NCBI GenBank assembly: GCA_034716535.1
Contig: JAYEJW010000479.1
Coordinates: 1 to 28,486 of the forward strand
From: JAYEJW01 sp034716535
GTDB taxonomy: Bacteria; Pseudomonadota; Gammaproteobacteria; Chromatiales; Chromatiaceae
Length of the DNA stretch: 28,486 nucleotides
Reading direction: 5' to 3'
Both the position numbers and the translations under genes were made by a program. The notes under the pieces were generated by a model. That model had not been told where the DNA came from, did no database searches, and worked only from the letters and a program-made list of their open reading frames with translations. Positions 17,024 to 25,479 of the stretch are shown here, in pieces. Every line of letters begins with the position of its first letter. Within the stretch, counting starts at the first letter, position 1.

Positions 17024-18595
17024 ATGGACCCCTACGACAGCCTACCTTACGAAAGCATCGCCTTCCCCGAGACCCATCCCGCCAACCTGGCGGTGCTCGG
17101 TCGCCTGTTCGGGCTCGCAACGGCGGACCCACGACGCTGTCGGGTCCTGGAGCTCGGTTGCGCCTCCGGCGGCAACCTGCTTCCGATGGCCTGGAACCTC
17201 CCTGAGACGCGCTTTCTCGGCATCGACCTCTCGCATGCCCAGATTGCAGGCGGCCGGGCGATGATCGACCGCCTCGGCCTTTCCAACATCGAGCTACGCC
17301 AGGGGGACATCCTTGATCTGGATGAAGGACTCGGCGAGTTCGACTATGTGATCGCCCACGGCGTCTATTCCTGGGTGCCGGAACCAGTGCGGGCGCACCT
17401 GCTTGGACTCGCTCGCCGGGTGCTGGCACCGGCGGGGCTGTTCTACGTGAGCTACAACGCCCTGCCCGGGTGGCGAATGCGCGGGATGCTCCGCGACATC
17501 CTCACGTATGCCTGCCGGGACGGGGCCACCCCTGAGGCACGCTTGACGGCCGCTCGGACCGCCCTGGACCGGCTCGACGCAACCCTCAGCGGGCTCGAGG
17601 CCCTCAGCGCCCGCTACCTCAGGGAAGAGATTGCCAACCTGCGTGGCGCCCATCCGAGCTATCTGCTGTTCGAGTACCTGGCCGAGCACAACCGGGCCTT
17701 CCTGTTCAGCGAGTTCGCCGCAGACATTGAGAAACGGGGATTGCGCTATCTTTGCGACACGGATCTGCGCACGCTCTTCCCCTCGACCTACGGCGACGCG
17801 GTAGACCGGGGGCTGTCGGATATCGAAGACGGCGTCGAGCTCGAACAGTGGCTGGACTTCGTCACCAACCGCAACTTCCGCCAAAGCGTTCTGTGCCGAA
17901 ACGATGCCGTCCTCGAGGACGAGATCGACCTCGACCGCTTCGCCGCCTGGGCCTTCTGCGCGGACCTGCGTCCCCCGAAAAAACCGGACCTGGGGCGAGT
18001 CAAGGATGCGCCCTTCACCACCTCGAAAGGCACCGCGCTACAGGTGGCCCATCCCCTCACCAAGGCCCTGCTGCTGGAGCTTGTGGCCCGCTACCCGGCC
18101 TGCCTGCCCTTCGACGAGCTGATACCCAAGGCCGCGCGGACCGTGGCCGCAGCGGGTGGCGGCGCACTGGCATCCGAGGTCGACGAATGCCTTGCAGAGC
18201 TGTTCAGTCTCTATGCCCACGGTGCAATCGCGGCGCGACCGGAACCCTTGCGCCAAGAGCCGGTAACCGGCGAACGGCCGCAGGCGTCGACACTGGCCGT
18301 GGCGCAGGTGGAATCCGGTGCACAGCGTGTCGCGACCGTTCACCACGGCAACCTGGACCTGGACGCCTTCGCCGCCCGGTTGTTGCTGTATCTGGACGGC
18401 ACGCGTACGGAGAACGAGATCGCCGAGCGCCTGGCCGCCGACTTGCAGGCGGGCGAGCTGATCCCCCCATCCGGGGTTCGTCCGCAGCAATGGACACCAG
18501 AGCGCCTGCGTGAACGCACCCGAGCCGCAGTGAAAGACCTGCTGCCCCTGTTCGGCCGATACGGGGTGCTGGAGACGACGATCGGTGACAACTAG
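17024..18595 (+). CDS. PKMT-like class I SAM methyltransferase with regulatory domain
   Basis: Predicted SAM-dependent methyltransferase related to the protein-lysine methyltransferases PKMT1/2 of Rickettsia by domain order; its substrate here is unknown. The ATG at 17024 (MDPYDSLPYESIAFPETHPA) gives 523 residues and the typical family start. A TTG at 16955, overlapping the lipoprotein stop, would add 23 poor-quality residues. SAM motif I is VLELGCASGGN (about 41-51), the acidic motif LGIDLS follows, then HGVYSWVP and YNALPGW, characteristic of the family. The middle carries the MethyTransf_Reg domain and the end a winged-helix-like part (about 380-523). It is the last gene of the plus-strand run. 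Coupling to the lipoprotein suggests, weakly, a surface-protein substrate. Confidence 0.85.
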   Translation: MDPYDSLPYESIAFPETHPANLAVLGRLFGLATADPRRCRVLELGCASGGNLLPMAWNLPETRFLGIDLSHAQIAGGRAMIDRLGLSNIELRQGDILDLDEGLGEFDYVIAHGVYSWVPEPVRAHLLGLARRVLAPAGLFYVSYNALPGWRMRGMLRDILTYACRDGATPEARLTAARTALDRLDATLSGLEALSARYLREEIANLRGAHPSYLLFEYLAEHNRAFLFSEFAADIEKRGLRYLCDTDLRTLFPSTYGDAVDRGLSDIEDGVELEQWLDFVTNRNFRQSVLCRNDAVLEDEIDLDRFAAWAFCADLRPPKKPDLGRVKDAPFTTSKGTALQVAHPLTKALLLELVARYPACLPFDELIPKAARTVAAAGGGALASEVDECLAELFSLYAHGAIAARPEPLRQEPVTGERPQASTLAVAQVESGAQRVATVHHGNLDLDAFAARLLLYLDGTRTENEIAERLAADLQAGELIPPSGVRPQQWTPERLRERTRAAVKDLLPLFGRYGVLETTIGDN

Positions 18596-18696
18596 GCGGC
18601 TTTCCCCTCACCCTTTGCGCACGCTTGTGGGACAGGGAAACAGGTCTCGGCGCTTGTATGTCCAGGCTTCGCCGTGACACAAGCGGTCAAGAATGG

Positions 18697-19623
18697 TCAG
18701 TTGTCCGGATCGGTCCGGGTCAGATCCAGGCGCACGCCCAAGGGTCCGCGGGGAAGCCAAGCCTGAATGACGCTGTCGCCGCGCTGGATCTGAACCGGTA
18801 CCAGGTCTCCGCGCTCGCCCTCGGTGGTCGCGCCGCGCAGCTCTGAGAAGGCGAACACGCGGCTACCGGCATAAGACTCGACGACGTCTCCCGCCTGCAG
18901 GCCGGCCCCCTCCGCCGCTGAGCCGGGGATCACCGAGGTGATTCGGACCCGGTTGTCGTTCCCTGACGCAAAGAGGTAGCGGTCGTATGCCTCGTCGCCG
19001 ATCTCCGAGCGCACATTGACGGCGTCCTGATCGAGACGGTCGACCTCCTCGCGGTAGCGGTCGCTGCCGAACCAATCCTCGCGAAGGGCGAGATCCCGCA
19101 GCTCGAGGCGGTCCAGCTCTTGTTGGCCCTGGCGCCAGACGATGTCCGCTGCCAGATCCTCCGCTACCCCCGCGTTGACCAGCACGGCGCGGCGGTCTTC
19201 GGGGGTCTTCGGGCGCTCCACCTGAGCAGCCCCCCCCTTTTCGCCCTCAGCGGCGGCGACGGCGGCCAGCTCTGCTTCCAGATCGTCCACGCGGCGCTGC
19301 AGCCGCGCGACCTCACTCTCGAGGCGCATCCGTCCGGCGGTCATCTCCTGCAGCCTCGCCTCAAAAGGATTTCCACCAGCGCCAGACTCGACCGCCGCGA
19401 TCTCCTCGCGCGCCGCGGTCAGCGCAAAGGTATGAGGTGCCTCCGGGGTTGATTCTTGCTCCGGTAGATTCGACACCGATCCCGCGTCAACCGGAGCGGT
19501 GGAATCGGCCGTCGCTCGGGTCTCGCCGGACCCGAGAGCAACGCCGTAAGCCTGGGCGGCAATTGCGCCAACGAGCGTCCCCGTCAGGAACGCCGCGGCC
19601 AGATAGAGATGCTTTCTGTTCAT
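18697..19623 (-). CDS. PDZ-domain envelope protein with coiled coil (308 aa), function unknown
   Basis: Predicted periplasmic, membrane-anchored protein. An N-terminal hydrophobic segment (about 6-29) serves as signal or anchor. A low-complexity linker and a coiled coil (about 86-125, EARLQEMTAGRMRLESEVAR) follow, then a charged helical region (140-210). A PDZ domain lies at about 225-292 (RITSVIPGSAAEGAGLQAGD, then VQIQRGDSVIQAWLPRG). No protease catalytic residues are present, so it likely binds exposed C termini as an adaptor or sensor. The ATG at 19623 has AAGGG eight bases before it. It diverges from ftsH copy 2 with 161 bases between, which may link them in envelope quality control, though this rests on position only. 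The family is not one I can name. Confidence 0.8.
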   Translation of the reverse strand: MNRKHLYLAAAFLTGTLVGAIAAQAYGVALGSGETRATADSTAPVDAGSVSNLPEQESTPEAPHTFALTAAREEIAAVESGAGGNPFEARLQEMTAGRMRLESEVARLQRRVDDLEAELAAVAAAEGEKGGAAQVERPKTPEDRRAVLVNAGVAEDLAADIVWRQGQQELDRLELRDLALREDWFGSDRYREEVDRLDQDAVNVRSEIGDEAYDRYLFASGNDNRVRITSVIPGSAAEGAGLQAGDVVESYAGSRVFAFSELRGATTEGERGDLVPVQIQRGDSVIQAWLPRGPLGVRLDLTRTDPDN

Positions 19624-19784
19624 AGCTTGCCCTTCAGCAGCGATGATAGCCTGTCGAGCTTTTTTTTTGGCACCGCGCCCCGATCTAAGTTCTCAACGCT
19701 TCTCGTCCGCTCGACCACCGCCAGGTGCGGGTCGGCAGAACGAGCAACCCCAGTAAGAGGCCGATAGAATCGAGGCACAACGGC

Positions 19785-21719
19785 ATGAAGTGGAAGCCTA
19801 TCAGCATCGTACTCTGGATCGCCGTCAGCGTGTGGCTGTTGATGCTGCTTAACAACATCAACGCCCCCAGCGGGGCGGGACCGAGCCAGGTCAGCTACAG
19901 CGAGTTCCTCCAGGAGCTCGACACCGGTGCCGTTGCGGAGGTGACGATCCAGGACCAGACCATCAAGGGCTCCCGCAGCGATGGGTCCTACTTCGAGACC
20001 TACAATCCGGGTGATGCCGGTCTGGTCGGCGACCTGATCAAGAACGACGTGACCGTCCGCGCCATGCCGTCAGAGGGCCCCGGCATCCTGTCGCAGATCC
20101 TGATCTCCTGGTTCCCCTTCCTGCTTCTCATCGGCGTCTGGATCTGGTTCATGCGCCGCAGCATGGGTGGCGGCGGTTCCGGAGGGGGGCTGTTCAACTT
20201 CGGCAAGAGCCGCGCGCGACAGCACGCGGAGGGCGAGGTGAAAGTCACCCTGCAGGACGTGGCCGGCGTCGAGGAGGCGAAGGAAGAGGTCGCGGAGCTC
20301 GTGGAGTTCCTGCGCAATCCCCAGAAATTCAGCAGCCTGGGGGGCCGCATCCCGCGCGGTGTCCTGATGGTTGGCCCGCCGGGCACCGGCAAGACCCTGC
20401 TCGCCCGCGCCATCGCCGGCGAGGCCAAGGTGCCCTTCTTCAGCGTCTCCGGCTCCGACTTCGTGGAGATGTTCGTCGGCGTGGGCGCCTCGCGCGTACG
20501 CGACCTCTTCGAGCAGGCCAAAAAGCAGGCCCCCTGCATCGTCTTCGTCGACGAGATCGACGCCGTCGGTCGCCGCCGCGGTGCCGGTCTCGGTGGCGGT
20601 CACGACGAGCGCGAGCAGACCCTGAACCAGCTTCTGGTGGAGATGGACGGCTTCGCCGGTAACGAGGGCATCATTGTCGTCGCCGCCACCAACCGGCCGG
20701 ACGTGCTCGACCCCGCTCTGCTGCGTCCGGGCCGCTTCGACCGCCAAGTGGTGGTAGGCCTGCCGGACCTCGCGGGCCGCGAGGCCATCCTCAAGGTCCA
20801 CATGCGTAAGGTGCCGATCGCCGACGACGCGGATGCACGCACCATCGCCCGTGGCACCCCCGGCTTCACCGGTGCGGATCTGGCCAACCTGGTGAACGAG
20901 GCAGCGCTGTTCGCCGCCCGGGCGGGCCAAACCGACGTCACCATGGAGACGTTCGAAAAGGCCAAGGACAAGATCCTGATGGGTACGGAGCGGCGCAGCG
21001 TGGTCATGTCCGACGAAGAGAAGACTCTGACCGCCTATCACGAGGCCGGCCACTGCATCGTCGGCCGCCTGGTGCCGGAGCACGATCCCGTGCACAAGGT
21101 CAGCATCATCCCCCGGGGCCGGGCGCTGGGCGTGACCCTGTTTCTGCCTGAGCGGGACCGCTACAGCATGAGCAAACGCCATCTGGAGAGCCAGATCTCC
21201 ACCCTGTTCGGCGGCCGCCTCGCCGAAGTGATGATCTTCGGTTCCGAGGCGGTCACCACCGGTGCCTCCAACGACATCGAGCGCGCCACGGAGATCGCGC
21301 GCAACATGGTCACCCGGTTCGGCCTGTCCGACAGGCTCGGTCCCCTCTCTTATTCCGAGGAGGAGGGCGAGGTCTTCCTCGGCCGCACCGTGACGCAGCA
21401 CAAGCAGATCTCCGCCGAGACCTCACGCCAGATCGATAAGGAGATCCGTACCATCATCGACCGCAATTACCAGCGGGCGAAGCAGATGCTGGAGCAGAAT
21501 GCGGAAAAGCTGCACGCCATGGCGGGCGCGCTGGTTCAGCATGAGACCATCTCTCTGGAGCAGATCGACGACATCATGGAGGGCCGGCCCGTGAGGCCGC
21601 CGGAAGACGACGACAGTACTCCGGACGCTCCCGCCAGTGGTGGTGGTGGTAAAGGGCGCTCCGGATCCGGCAATCCGAGGGACACGCAGGTGGTGGGCGG
21701 CCCCCTGGGCGAGCACTAA
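19785..21719 (+). CDS. ftsH: FtsH ATP-dependent zinc metalloprotease (copy 2)
   Basis: Second complete FtsH in the window, 644 residues from the ATG at 19785 (GAGG nine bases upstream; an open frame reaches 19725 without support). Membrane segments are at about 6-23 and 104-124. Walker A GPPGTGKT is at 197-204, Walker B IVFVDEID at 252-259, RPGRFDR at 314-320, HEAGH at 419-423 and third ligand Asp497. All active residues are kept. It closely resembles copy 1 through the ATPase and protease domains but diverges in the periplasmic domain and in the Gly/Ser-rich tail, which still ends GGPLGEH. It stands alone, without rlmE or folP, and has its own terminator at 21781-21801. Either extra dosage or a specialised role is possible; paralogous FtsH proteins can form mixed hexamers in some bacteria. 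Confidence 0.96.
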   Translation: MKWKPISIVLWIAVSVWLLMLLNNINAPSGAGPSQVSYSEFLQELDTGAVAEVTIQDQTIKGSRSDGSYFETYNPGDAGLVGDLIKNDVTVRAMPSEGPGILSQILISWFPFLLLIGVWIWFMRRSMGGGGSGGGLFNFGKSRARQHAEGEVKVTLQDVAGVEEAKEEVAELVEFLRNPQKFSSLGGRIPRGVLMVGPPGTGKTLLARAIAGEAKVPFFSVSGSDFVEMFVGVGASRVRDLFEQAKKQAPCIVFVDEIDAVGRRRGAGLGGGHDEREQTLNQLLVEMDGFAGNEGIIVVAATNRPDVLDPALLRPGRFDRQVVVGLPDLAGREAILKVHMRKVPIADDADARTIARGTPGFTGADLANLVNEAALFAARAGQTDVTMETFEKAKDKILMGTERRSVVMSDEEKTLTAYHEAGHCIVGRLVPEHDPVHKVSIIPRGRALGVTLFLPERDRYSMSKRHLESQISTLFGGRLAEVMIFGSEAVTTGASNDIERATEIARNMVTRFGLSDRLGPLSYSEEEGEVFLGRTVTQHKQISAETSRQIDKEIRTIIDRNYQRAKQMLEQNAEKLHAMAGALVQHETISLEQIDDIMEGRPVRPPEDDDSTPDAPASGGGGKGRSGSGNPRDTQVVGGPLGEH

Positions 21720-21720
21720 T

Positions 21721-21745
21721 CCTAGAAACGGCAGTTGACCGCTTC
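21721..21745 (+). repeat. 25-bp dispersed 3' element, copy B (downstream of ftsH copy 2)
   Basis: It begins one base past the ftsH2 stop and is identical over 25 bases to the minus-strand sequence at 10361-10337. After the core, TCACG and CGTGA can pair around a 9-base loop (about 21744-21762). The intrinsic terminator of the gene follows at 21781. So the element lies in the 3' untranslated part of the ftsH2 mRNA. Confidence 0.85.
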
Positions 21746-21780
21746 ACGCGACAATTTCGTGAGAGGAATCTGATCGGACA

Positions 21781-21801
21781 AAGGGCCCGAAGGCCCTTTT
21801 T
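21781..21801 (+). terminator. intrinsic terminator of ftsH copy 2
   Basis: AAGGGCC (21781-21787) and GGCCCTT (21792-21798) pair perfectly around a CGAA loop, with a run of five T ending at 21801. This is a textbook Rho-independent terminator, 62 bases after the ftsH2 stop. It shows that transcription does not normally continue into yceF. Bases 21802-21897 hold nothing I can support. Confidence 0.9.
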
Positions 21802-21897
21802 GCGTGAACTGCAGAGGCCCAGACCGGGAAGACGGATCGACAATCTACCGTCGAGCCGTCTGCCCGTGACCCGGGGTGTGACGGTCGGATCGACCGG

Positions 21898-22068
21898 TTA
21901 GTCGTACTTGCCGCTGACGGCTCCCGCTTCGTCGTCCGCTTTCTTGAGGACCTTCTCGGTCGCCGCCTGCGCCTTTGGATCGGGCTTCGGCGCTTTCAGT
22001 TGAGCAGCATCGCCCTGGTCAACCGGGTTCATATCGCCGCTGAGCTCGCCGGCTTCCTTCTTGAGCAT
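21898..22068 (-). CDS. small Lys/Ala/Asp-rich hypothetical protein (56 aa)
   Basis: A short ORF between the ftsH2 terminator and yceF, on the opposite strand. It runs from ATG at 22068 (GGAGG immediately before, spacing unusually short) to TAA. It reads MLKKEAGELSGDMNP, then KAPKPDPKAQAATEKVLKKA and ends SGKYD. It is highly charged with no membrane segment or cysteine, and looks like an intrinsically disordered or helical cytosolic protein. The frame continues upstream for 12 protein-like codons (WEFYSLKTEE) to a TGA but lacks a start, so this could be the end of a broken gene. Codon bias fits the genome. Unknown function. Confidence 0.45.
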   Translation of the reverse strand: MLKKEAGELSGDMNPVDQGDAAQLKAPKPDPKAQAATEKVLKKADDEAGAVSGKYD

Positions 22069-22121
22069 CTCCTCCGTCTTGAGCGAGTAGAATTCCCATC
22101 TGCCGAATCAACGAGCGATCA

Positions 22122-22730
22122 ATGCCTATGTCATCCCCTTCCCTCGTACTCGCCTCCACTTCCCCCTTTCGCCGCGCGCTCCTCGAGCGCCTAGGGATAT
22201 CGTTCACCGCGGCGCCGCCCGACGTCCAAGAGACGAGACTCCCGCAAGAGCCACCCAAGGAGCTCGTGCTGCGCCTGTCAGAGGCCAAGGCGCACGCCGT
22301 TGCGGCCGACTATCCGGAGGCGTTGATCATCGGTTCGGACCAGGTGGCTTGCATCGACGGGACCGTCCTCGGCAAGCCCGGCGACAGGGAGCGGGCGATC
22401 GCCCAGCTTACAGGGGCATCCGGGCGCACCCTGATCTTCTACACGGGTTTGTGCCTGTTGAATGCCGTGACGGGACGGGTGCAGACGGTGTGTGAGCCCT
22501 TCAGGGTGCACTTCCGGGAGCTGACGCCGGCGCAGATCCGGGGATACGTCGATCGGGAGCGGCCTTTCAACTGCGCCGGGAGCTTCAAGTCCGAAGGACT
22601 GGGTATCGCCCTTTTCGAGCGACTGGAAGGAGACGACCCGAACGCCCTCGTCGGATTGCCCCTGATCCGACTGATCGCGATGCTCGAGGCCGAGGGTGTC
22701 GACCTGTTGGCGGCAAAGGACGCCCGCTGA
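22122..22730 (+). CDS. yceF: Maf-like nucleotide pyrophosphatase, YceF type
   Basis: House-cleaning enzyme hydrolysing modified nucleoside triphosphates; the YceF subgroup prefers 7-methyl-GTP. Key signs in 202 residues are the opening LVLASTSPFRRALLERLG (phosphate-binding Ser/Arg cluster), LRLSEAKAHAV (Glu/Lys motif), IIGSDQVACIDG with the catalytic Asp, and NALVGLPLIRLIAML near the end, where the NAL-GLP pattern separates YceF from Maf proper. Two ATGs (22122 and 22128) are in frame, neither with a strong ribosome site. In E. coli yceF lies near rluC and rne, and here too it is close to rluC-rne, a conserved gamma neighbourhood. Confidence 0.93.
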   Translation: MPMSSPSLVLASTSPFRRALLERLGISFTAAPPDVQETRLPQEPPKELVLRLSEAKAHAVAADYPEALIIGSDQVACIDGTVLGKPGDRERAIAQLTGASGRTLIFYTGLCLLNAVTGRVQTVCEPFRVHFRELTPAQIRGYVDRERPFNCAGSFKSEGLGIALFERLEGDDPNALVGLPLIRLIAMLEAEGVDLLAAKDAR

Positions 22731-22772
22731 AGACGGAGGAAAGAAACCGCTTCGTAACAGGGTCGAGACGCT

Positions 22773-23759
22773 TCAGCGTGCCATCGGATACCCGCCCGCA
22801 CCGGTCAGGCGGAGAATGGACTCGGCAAACGAGGCACCGAGCCGATCCGCGAACTGCTCGAGCAGATCCTTCTTTTCCGTGAACTCGACGATCTTCTCTG
22901 CCCCAATGACCTCGCGGGCCACGTAGCTACTGCTGCCGAGCTCATCCGCCAGACCGAGCGTCAAGCTCTCCTCGCCGCTCCAGAAGAGCCCGCTGAACAG
23001 CTCCTCACCACCGGTGAGACGCTCGCCCCTGCCTTCCTTGACAACCTCGATGAACTGCTCGTGGAGTTGATCCAGGATGCCCTGAAGGAACTCCCGTTGA
23101 TCCTCCGGCAAGGGGGAGAAGGGGTCGAGGATGCCCTTGTTCTTTCCCGCCGTCAGCAGGCGGCGCTCGATGCCCAGCTCTTCAATGGCCTCTTCGAGGC
23201 CGAAGGCATCGATGCGTACACCGATGGAGCCGACAAGGCTGGCCTTGTCCACGTAGATCTCATCGGCGGCCACGGCGATGTAGTAGCCACCGGATGCACA
23301 GATGTCTACGACGACCGCATAGACCGGAATGTCGGGATGCTTCTCCCTCAAGCGGCGGACCTCGTCGTTGACGTAGCCCGCCTGCACTGGGCTGCCGCCG
23401 GGGCTGTTGATGCGCAAGATAATTCCCTTCGTTTTGTCATCCTCGTAGGCGTTGCGCAGCGCTGTGACGATCTTGTCGGCACTTGCCTGGGTCTTGGGCG
23501 CGATGATGCCCTTCACCTCGATGAGGGCCGTGTGCTTCTCGCCGGGCTTGACGCTCTCCAGGAAATCGTTGGGCCAGAACAGCACGAGCAGCGCGAACAG
23601 ATAGACGAACGTCAGAAACTTGAAGACGATGCCCCAGCGGCGGTTGCGCCTCTGCTCCGTCAGGCTGTCGATCACGACCCGGTTGACGAGCGCTCGCTCC
23701 CAATTCTCGTCCCCCGGGGCGGGCATCTCTTCAGGCTTCTTCCAGAACTTCCAGCTCAT
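22773..23759 (-). CDS. sppA: SppA-like membrane-bound signal peptide peptidase (S49)
   Basis: Membrane serine protease that clears remnant signal peptides. The ATG at 23759 follows AGGAAACG and gives 328 residues (MSWKFWKKPEE); the open frame runs further into the HAD gene without support. One membrane segment lies at about 43-62. S49 features are RINSPGGSPVQAG at 116-128, nucleophile Ser156 in CASGGYY, VGSIGV at 176-181, and catalytic Lys208 in TAGKNKGI, 52 residues after the Ser as in short SppA of Bacillus. It is the short, single-domain form, unlike the 618-residue E. coli SppA. It is third in an operon after rluC and a HAD phosphatase, 37 bases downstream of the latter. Confidence 0.92.
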   Translation of the reverse strand: MSWKFWKKPEEMPAPGDENWERALVNRVVIDSLTEQRRNRRWGIVFKFLTFVYLFALLVLFWPNDFLESVKPGEKHTALIEVKGIIAPKTQASADKIVTALRNAYEDDKTKGIILRINSPGGSPVQAGYVNDEVRRLREKHPDIPVYAVVVDICASGGYYIAVAADEIYVDKASLVGSIGVRIDAFGLEEAIEELGIERRLLTAGKNKGILDPFSPLPEDQREFLQGILDQLHEQFIEVVKEGRGERLTGGEELFSGLFWSGEESLTLGLADELGSSSYVAREVIGAEKIVEFTEKKDLLEQFADRLGASFAESILRLTGAGGYPMAR

Positions 23760-23796
23760 CGTTTCCTGATCTCTCTGTCCGCATTCGCCGAAGCGC

Positions 23797-24456
23797 TTAA
23801 ACGGCAACGCCCCGTTCGAGCCAATCGGGCATCTTCGAAAGCGTCGCCAGACACTCGAGGGGGCGGTACTTGAGCAGCCGTTCCCGCTCATGCACTCCGT
23901 AGCACACGGCCAGGGCGCTGGCACCGGCGCTCCGTGCCATCTCCATGTCGTACTCGGTGTCCCCCACCATCAGGGTATCGGTTCCGCGTACCCCGAGCTC
24001 GTCCATCAGCTGCAAGAGCATCTCCGGGTGGGGTTTGGAGAAGGTCTCGTCCGCACAGCGGGTAGCGTGAAAGCGGTCCGTCAGGCCGGTGCTCGCCAGG
24101 ACGGAGTCCAATCCCCGGCGGCTCTTGCCGGTGGCAACCGCCAACAGATACCCGCGATCGGCGAGCCAGTCCACAACCTCCCGGGCGCCCGGAAACAGCG
24201 GCGAGGGGGTCTCATTCGCACCGAGGAAATGACGGCGATAGGCATCGACGACGCCGTTGCGCTGCTCGTCGCTGCTCTCTGGCCATAGGCTCTCCATCGC
24301 CTCGTGCAGGCCGAGCCCAATGATGTTGCGTGACGCATCCAACGTAGGCGGCTGCGCACCCACGTCGCTGAAGGCCGCCTGGATGCAGGCGACGATGCGG
24401 GCCTCGGAATCCATCAGCGTCCCGTCCCAGTCGAAAACGATCAGCTTGAAACTCAT
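23797..24456 (-). CDS. HAD-superfamily phosphatase (Gph/PGP-like)
   Basis: Predicted Mg2+-dependent small-molecule phosphatase, subfamily IA. In 219 residues, motif I is FDWDGTLMDSE with nucleophile Asp9 and acid Asp11. The helical cap is at about 15-85, motif II is AVATGKSRRG, motif III is FSKPHPEMLL with the Lys, and motif IV is MVGDTEYDMEMARSAG. It resembles phosphoglycolate phosphatase but the substrate cannot be fixed. Its ATG overlaps the rluC stop (ATGA, four bases), so translation is coupled. The rluC-HAD-S49 peptidase order recurs in gammaproteobacteria, so the arrangement is standard. Confidence 0.93.
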   Translation of the reverse strand: MSFKLIVFDWDGTLMDSEARIVACIQAAFSDVGAQPPTLDASRNIIGLGLHEAMESLWPESSDEQRNGVVDAYRRHFLGANETPSPLFPGAREVVDWLADRGYLLAVATGKSRRGLDSVLASTGLTDRFHATRCADETFSKPHPEMLLQLMDELGVRGTDTLMVGDTEYDMEMARSAGASALAVCYGVHERERLLKYRPLECLATLSKMPDWLERGVAV

Positions 24457-25412
24457 AACTTCTGTTCCAGGTCGGCGATCACCGCCTCCAGCTCGGGCGG
24501 CAGCGGCGCCTGGATGCTCAGTGGGCGGTCTCTGTACTCGGGGTGGAAAGTCAGGGCTGCGGCGTGCAAAAACAAGCGCCTGAGCCCGCTCTGCCGCAGG
24601 TGCCGATTGGCCTCGGCGTTGCCGTACTTCTCGTCTCCCGCCACGGGGGCGCCGAGGTGGGCGGCATGCACCCGAATCTGATGCGTACGCCCTGTAATGA
24701 GTTCGGCCTCGACCAGGGTCAGGTCCCCAAACTGCCTCAGGCGCCTGAAGATCGTGCGGGCTGGCTTACCCTCCGCCGCGTCAACGCGAACGACGCGCTC
24801 CCCGCTGCGCAGCAGGTTCTTACGCAGGGCGGCATCCACCCTCGTCTCCTGCCGGGGCAGACGCCCCGCGAGCAGCGCAATGTAGCGCTTATCGACGGCG
24901 TTGGCGCGAATCAGGCGGTGCAGCTCCCGCAGGGTACTGCGCCGCTTGCTCAAGAGCAGGCAGCCCGAGGTTTCCCGGTCCAGGCGGTGTACCAGCTCCA
25001 GGTCTTTCAAACGAGGGCGCAGCGCGCGCATGGCCTCGATCAGGCCGTAACTCAAGCCGCTGCCGCCATGCACGGCGAGGCCCGTCGGCTTATTCACGGC
25101 GATGAGCCGGTCGTCCTCGAACAGCACCGCGCCTTCCAGACGCCTTAGCTCCGCCTCCGGCAGACGCGGCGGAGGGCTCGCCTCGGCGGTGCGCAGGGGC
25201 GGAATGCGCACCCAGTCGCCTTGCCGCAACCGATAGCTCGGCTTCACGCGGCCCTTGTTGACCCGCACCTCTCCGCGGCGCAAGACGCGGTACAGGTGAC
25301 TGCGCGGTACACCCTTGATGCGGCCCATGAGGAAATTGTCGATGCGCTGGCCTTCGAGATCGCCGTTGACGCGGACGTACTCGGCACTGGGCCTGGATTC
25401 AGCGGTCGGCAC
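24453..25412 (-). CDS. rluC: 23S rRNA pseudouridine synthase RluC
   Basis: Converts U955, U2504 and U2580 of 23S rRNA to pseudouridine. The 319 residues match the E. coli length. An S4 RNA-binding domain (about 22-80: RIDNFLMGRIKGVPRSHLYR, then GDWVRIPP) precedes the catalytic domain with the family motif HRLDRETSG and catalytic Asp145. TGRTHQIRVH and the late GDEKYGN are intact. The start is a GTG at 25412, with GGACGGACC upstream; no closer ATG exists. It is divergent from rne across 580 bases, the same pairing as in E. coli. Confidence 0.95.
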   Translation of the reverse strand: MPTAESRPSAEYVRVNGDLEGQRIDNFLMGRIKGVPRSHLYRVLRRGEVRVNKGRVKPSYRLRQGDWVRIPPLRTAEASPPPRLPEAELRRLEGAVLFEDDRLIAVNKPTGLAVHGGSGLSYGLIEAMRALRPRLKDLELVHRLDRETSGCLLLSKRRSTLRELHRLIRANAVDKRYIALLAGRLPRQETRVDAALRKNLLRSGERVVRVDAAEGKPARTIFRRLRQFGDLTLVEAELITGRTHQIRVHAAHLGAPVAGDEKYGNAEANRHLRQSGLRRLFLHAAALTFHPEYRDRPLSIQAPLPPELEAVIADLEQKL

Positions 25413-25441
25413 AGGGAATGGTCCGTCCAGAGGGAGCTGAA

Positions 25442-25470
25442 TTGATGCGGTTGTTGATCACTGATACTAT
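25442..25470 (+). promoter_or_regulatory. putative promoter for rne
   Basis: TTGATG (25442-25447) and an extended -10 TGA-TACTAT (25462-25470) are 17 bases apart on the plus strand. Initiation near 25477 would give an rne leader of about 515 bases, in keeping with the long, self-regulating leader of E. coli rne. Each hexamer matches consensus at four of six positions, so the call is moderate. Confidence 0.45.
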
Positions 25471-25479
25471 TCAATGCTT

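Noticed and set aside
20070..21401. 443-codon minus-strand ORF opposite ftsH copy 2
   Set aside because: His/Asp-rich shadow of the ftsH reading frame; the same type of shadow occurs opposite copy 1.
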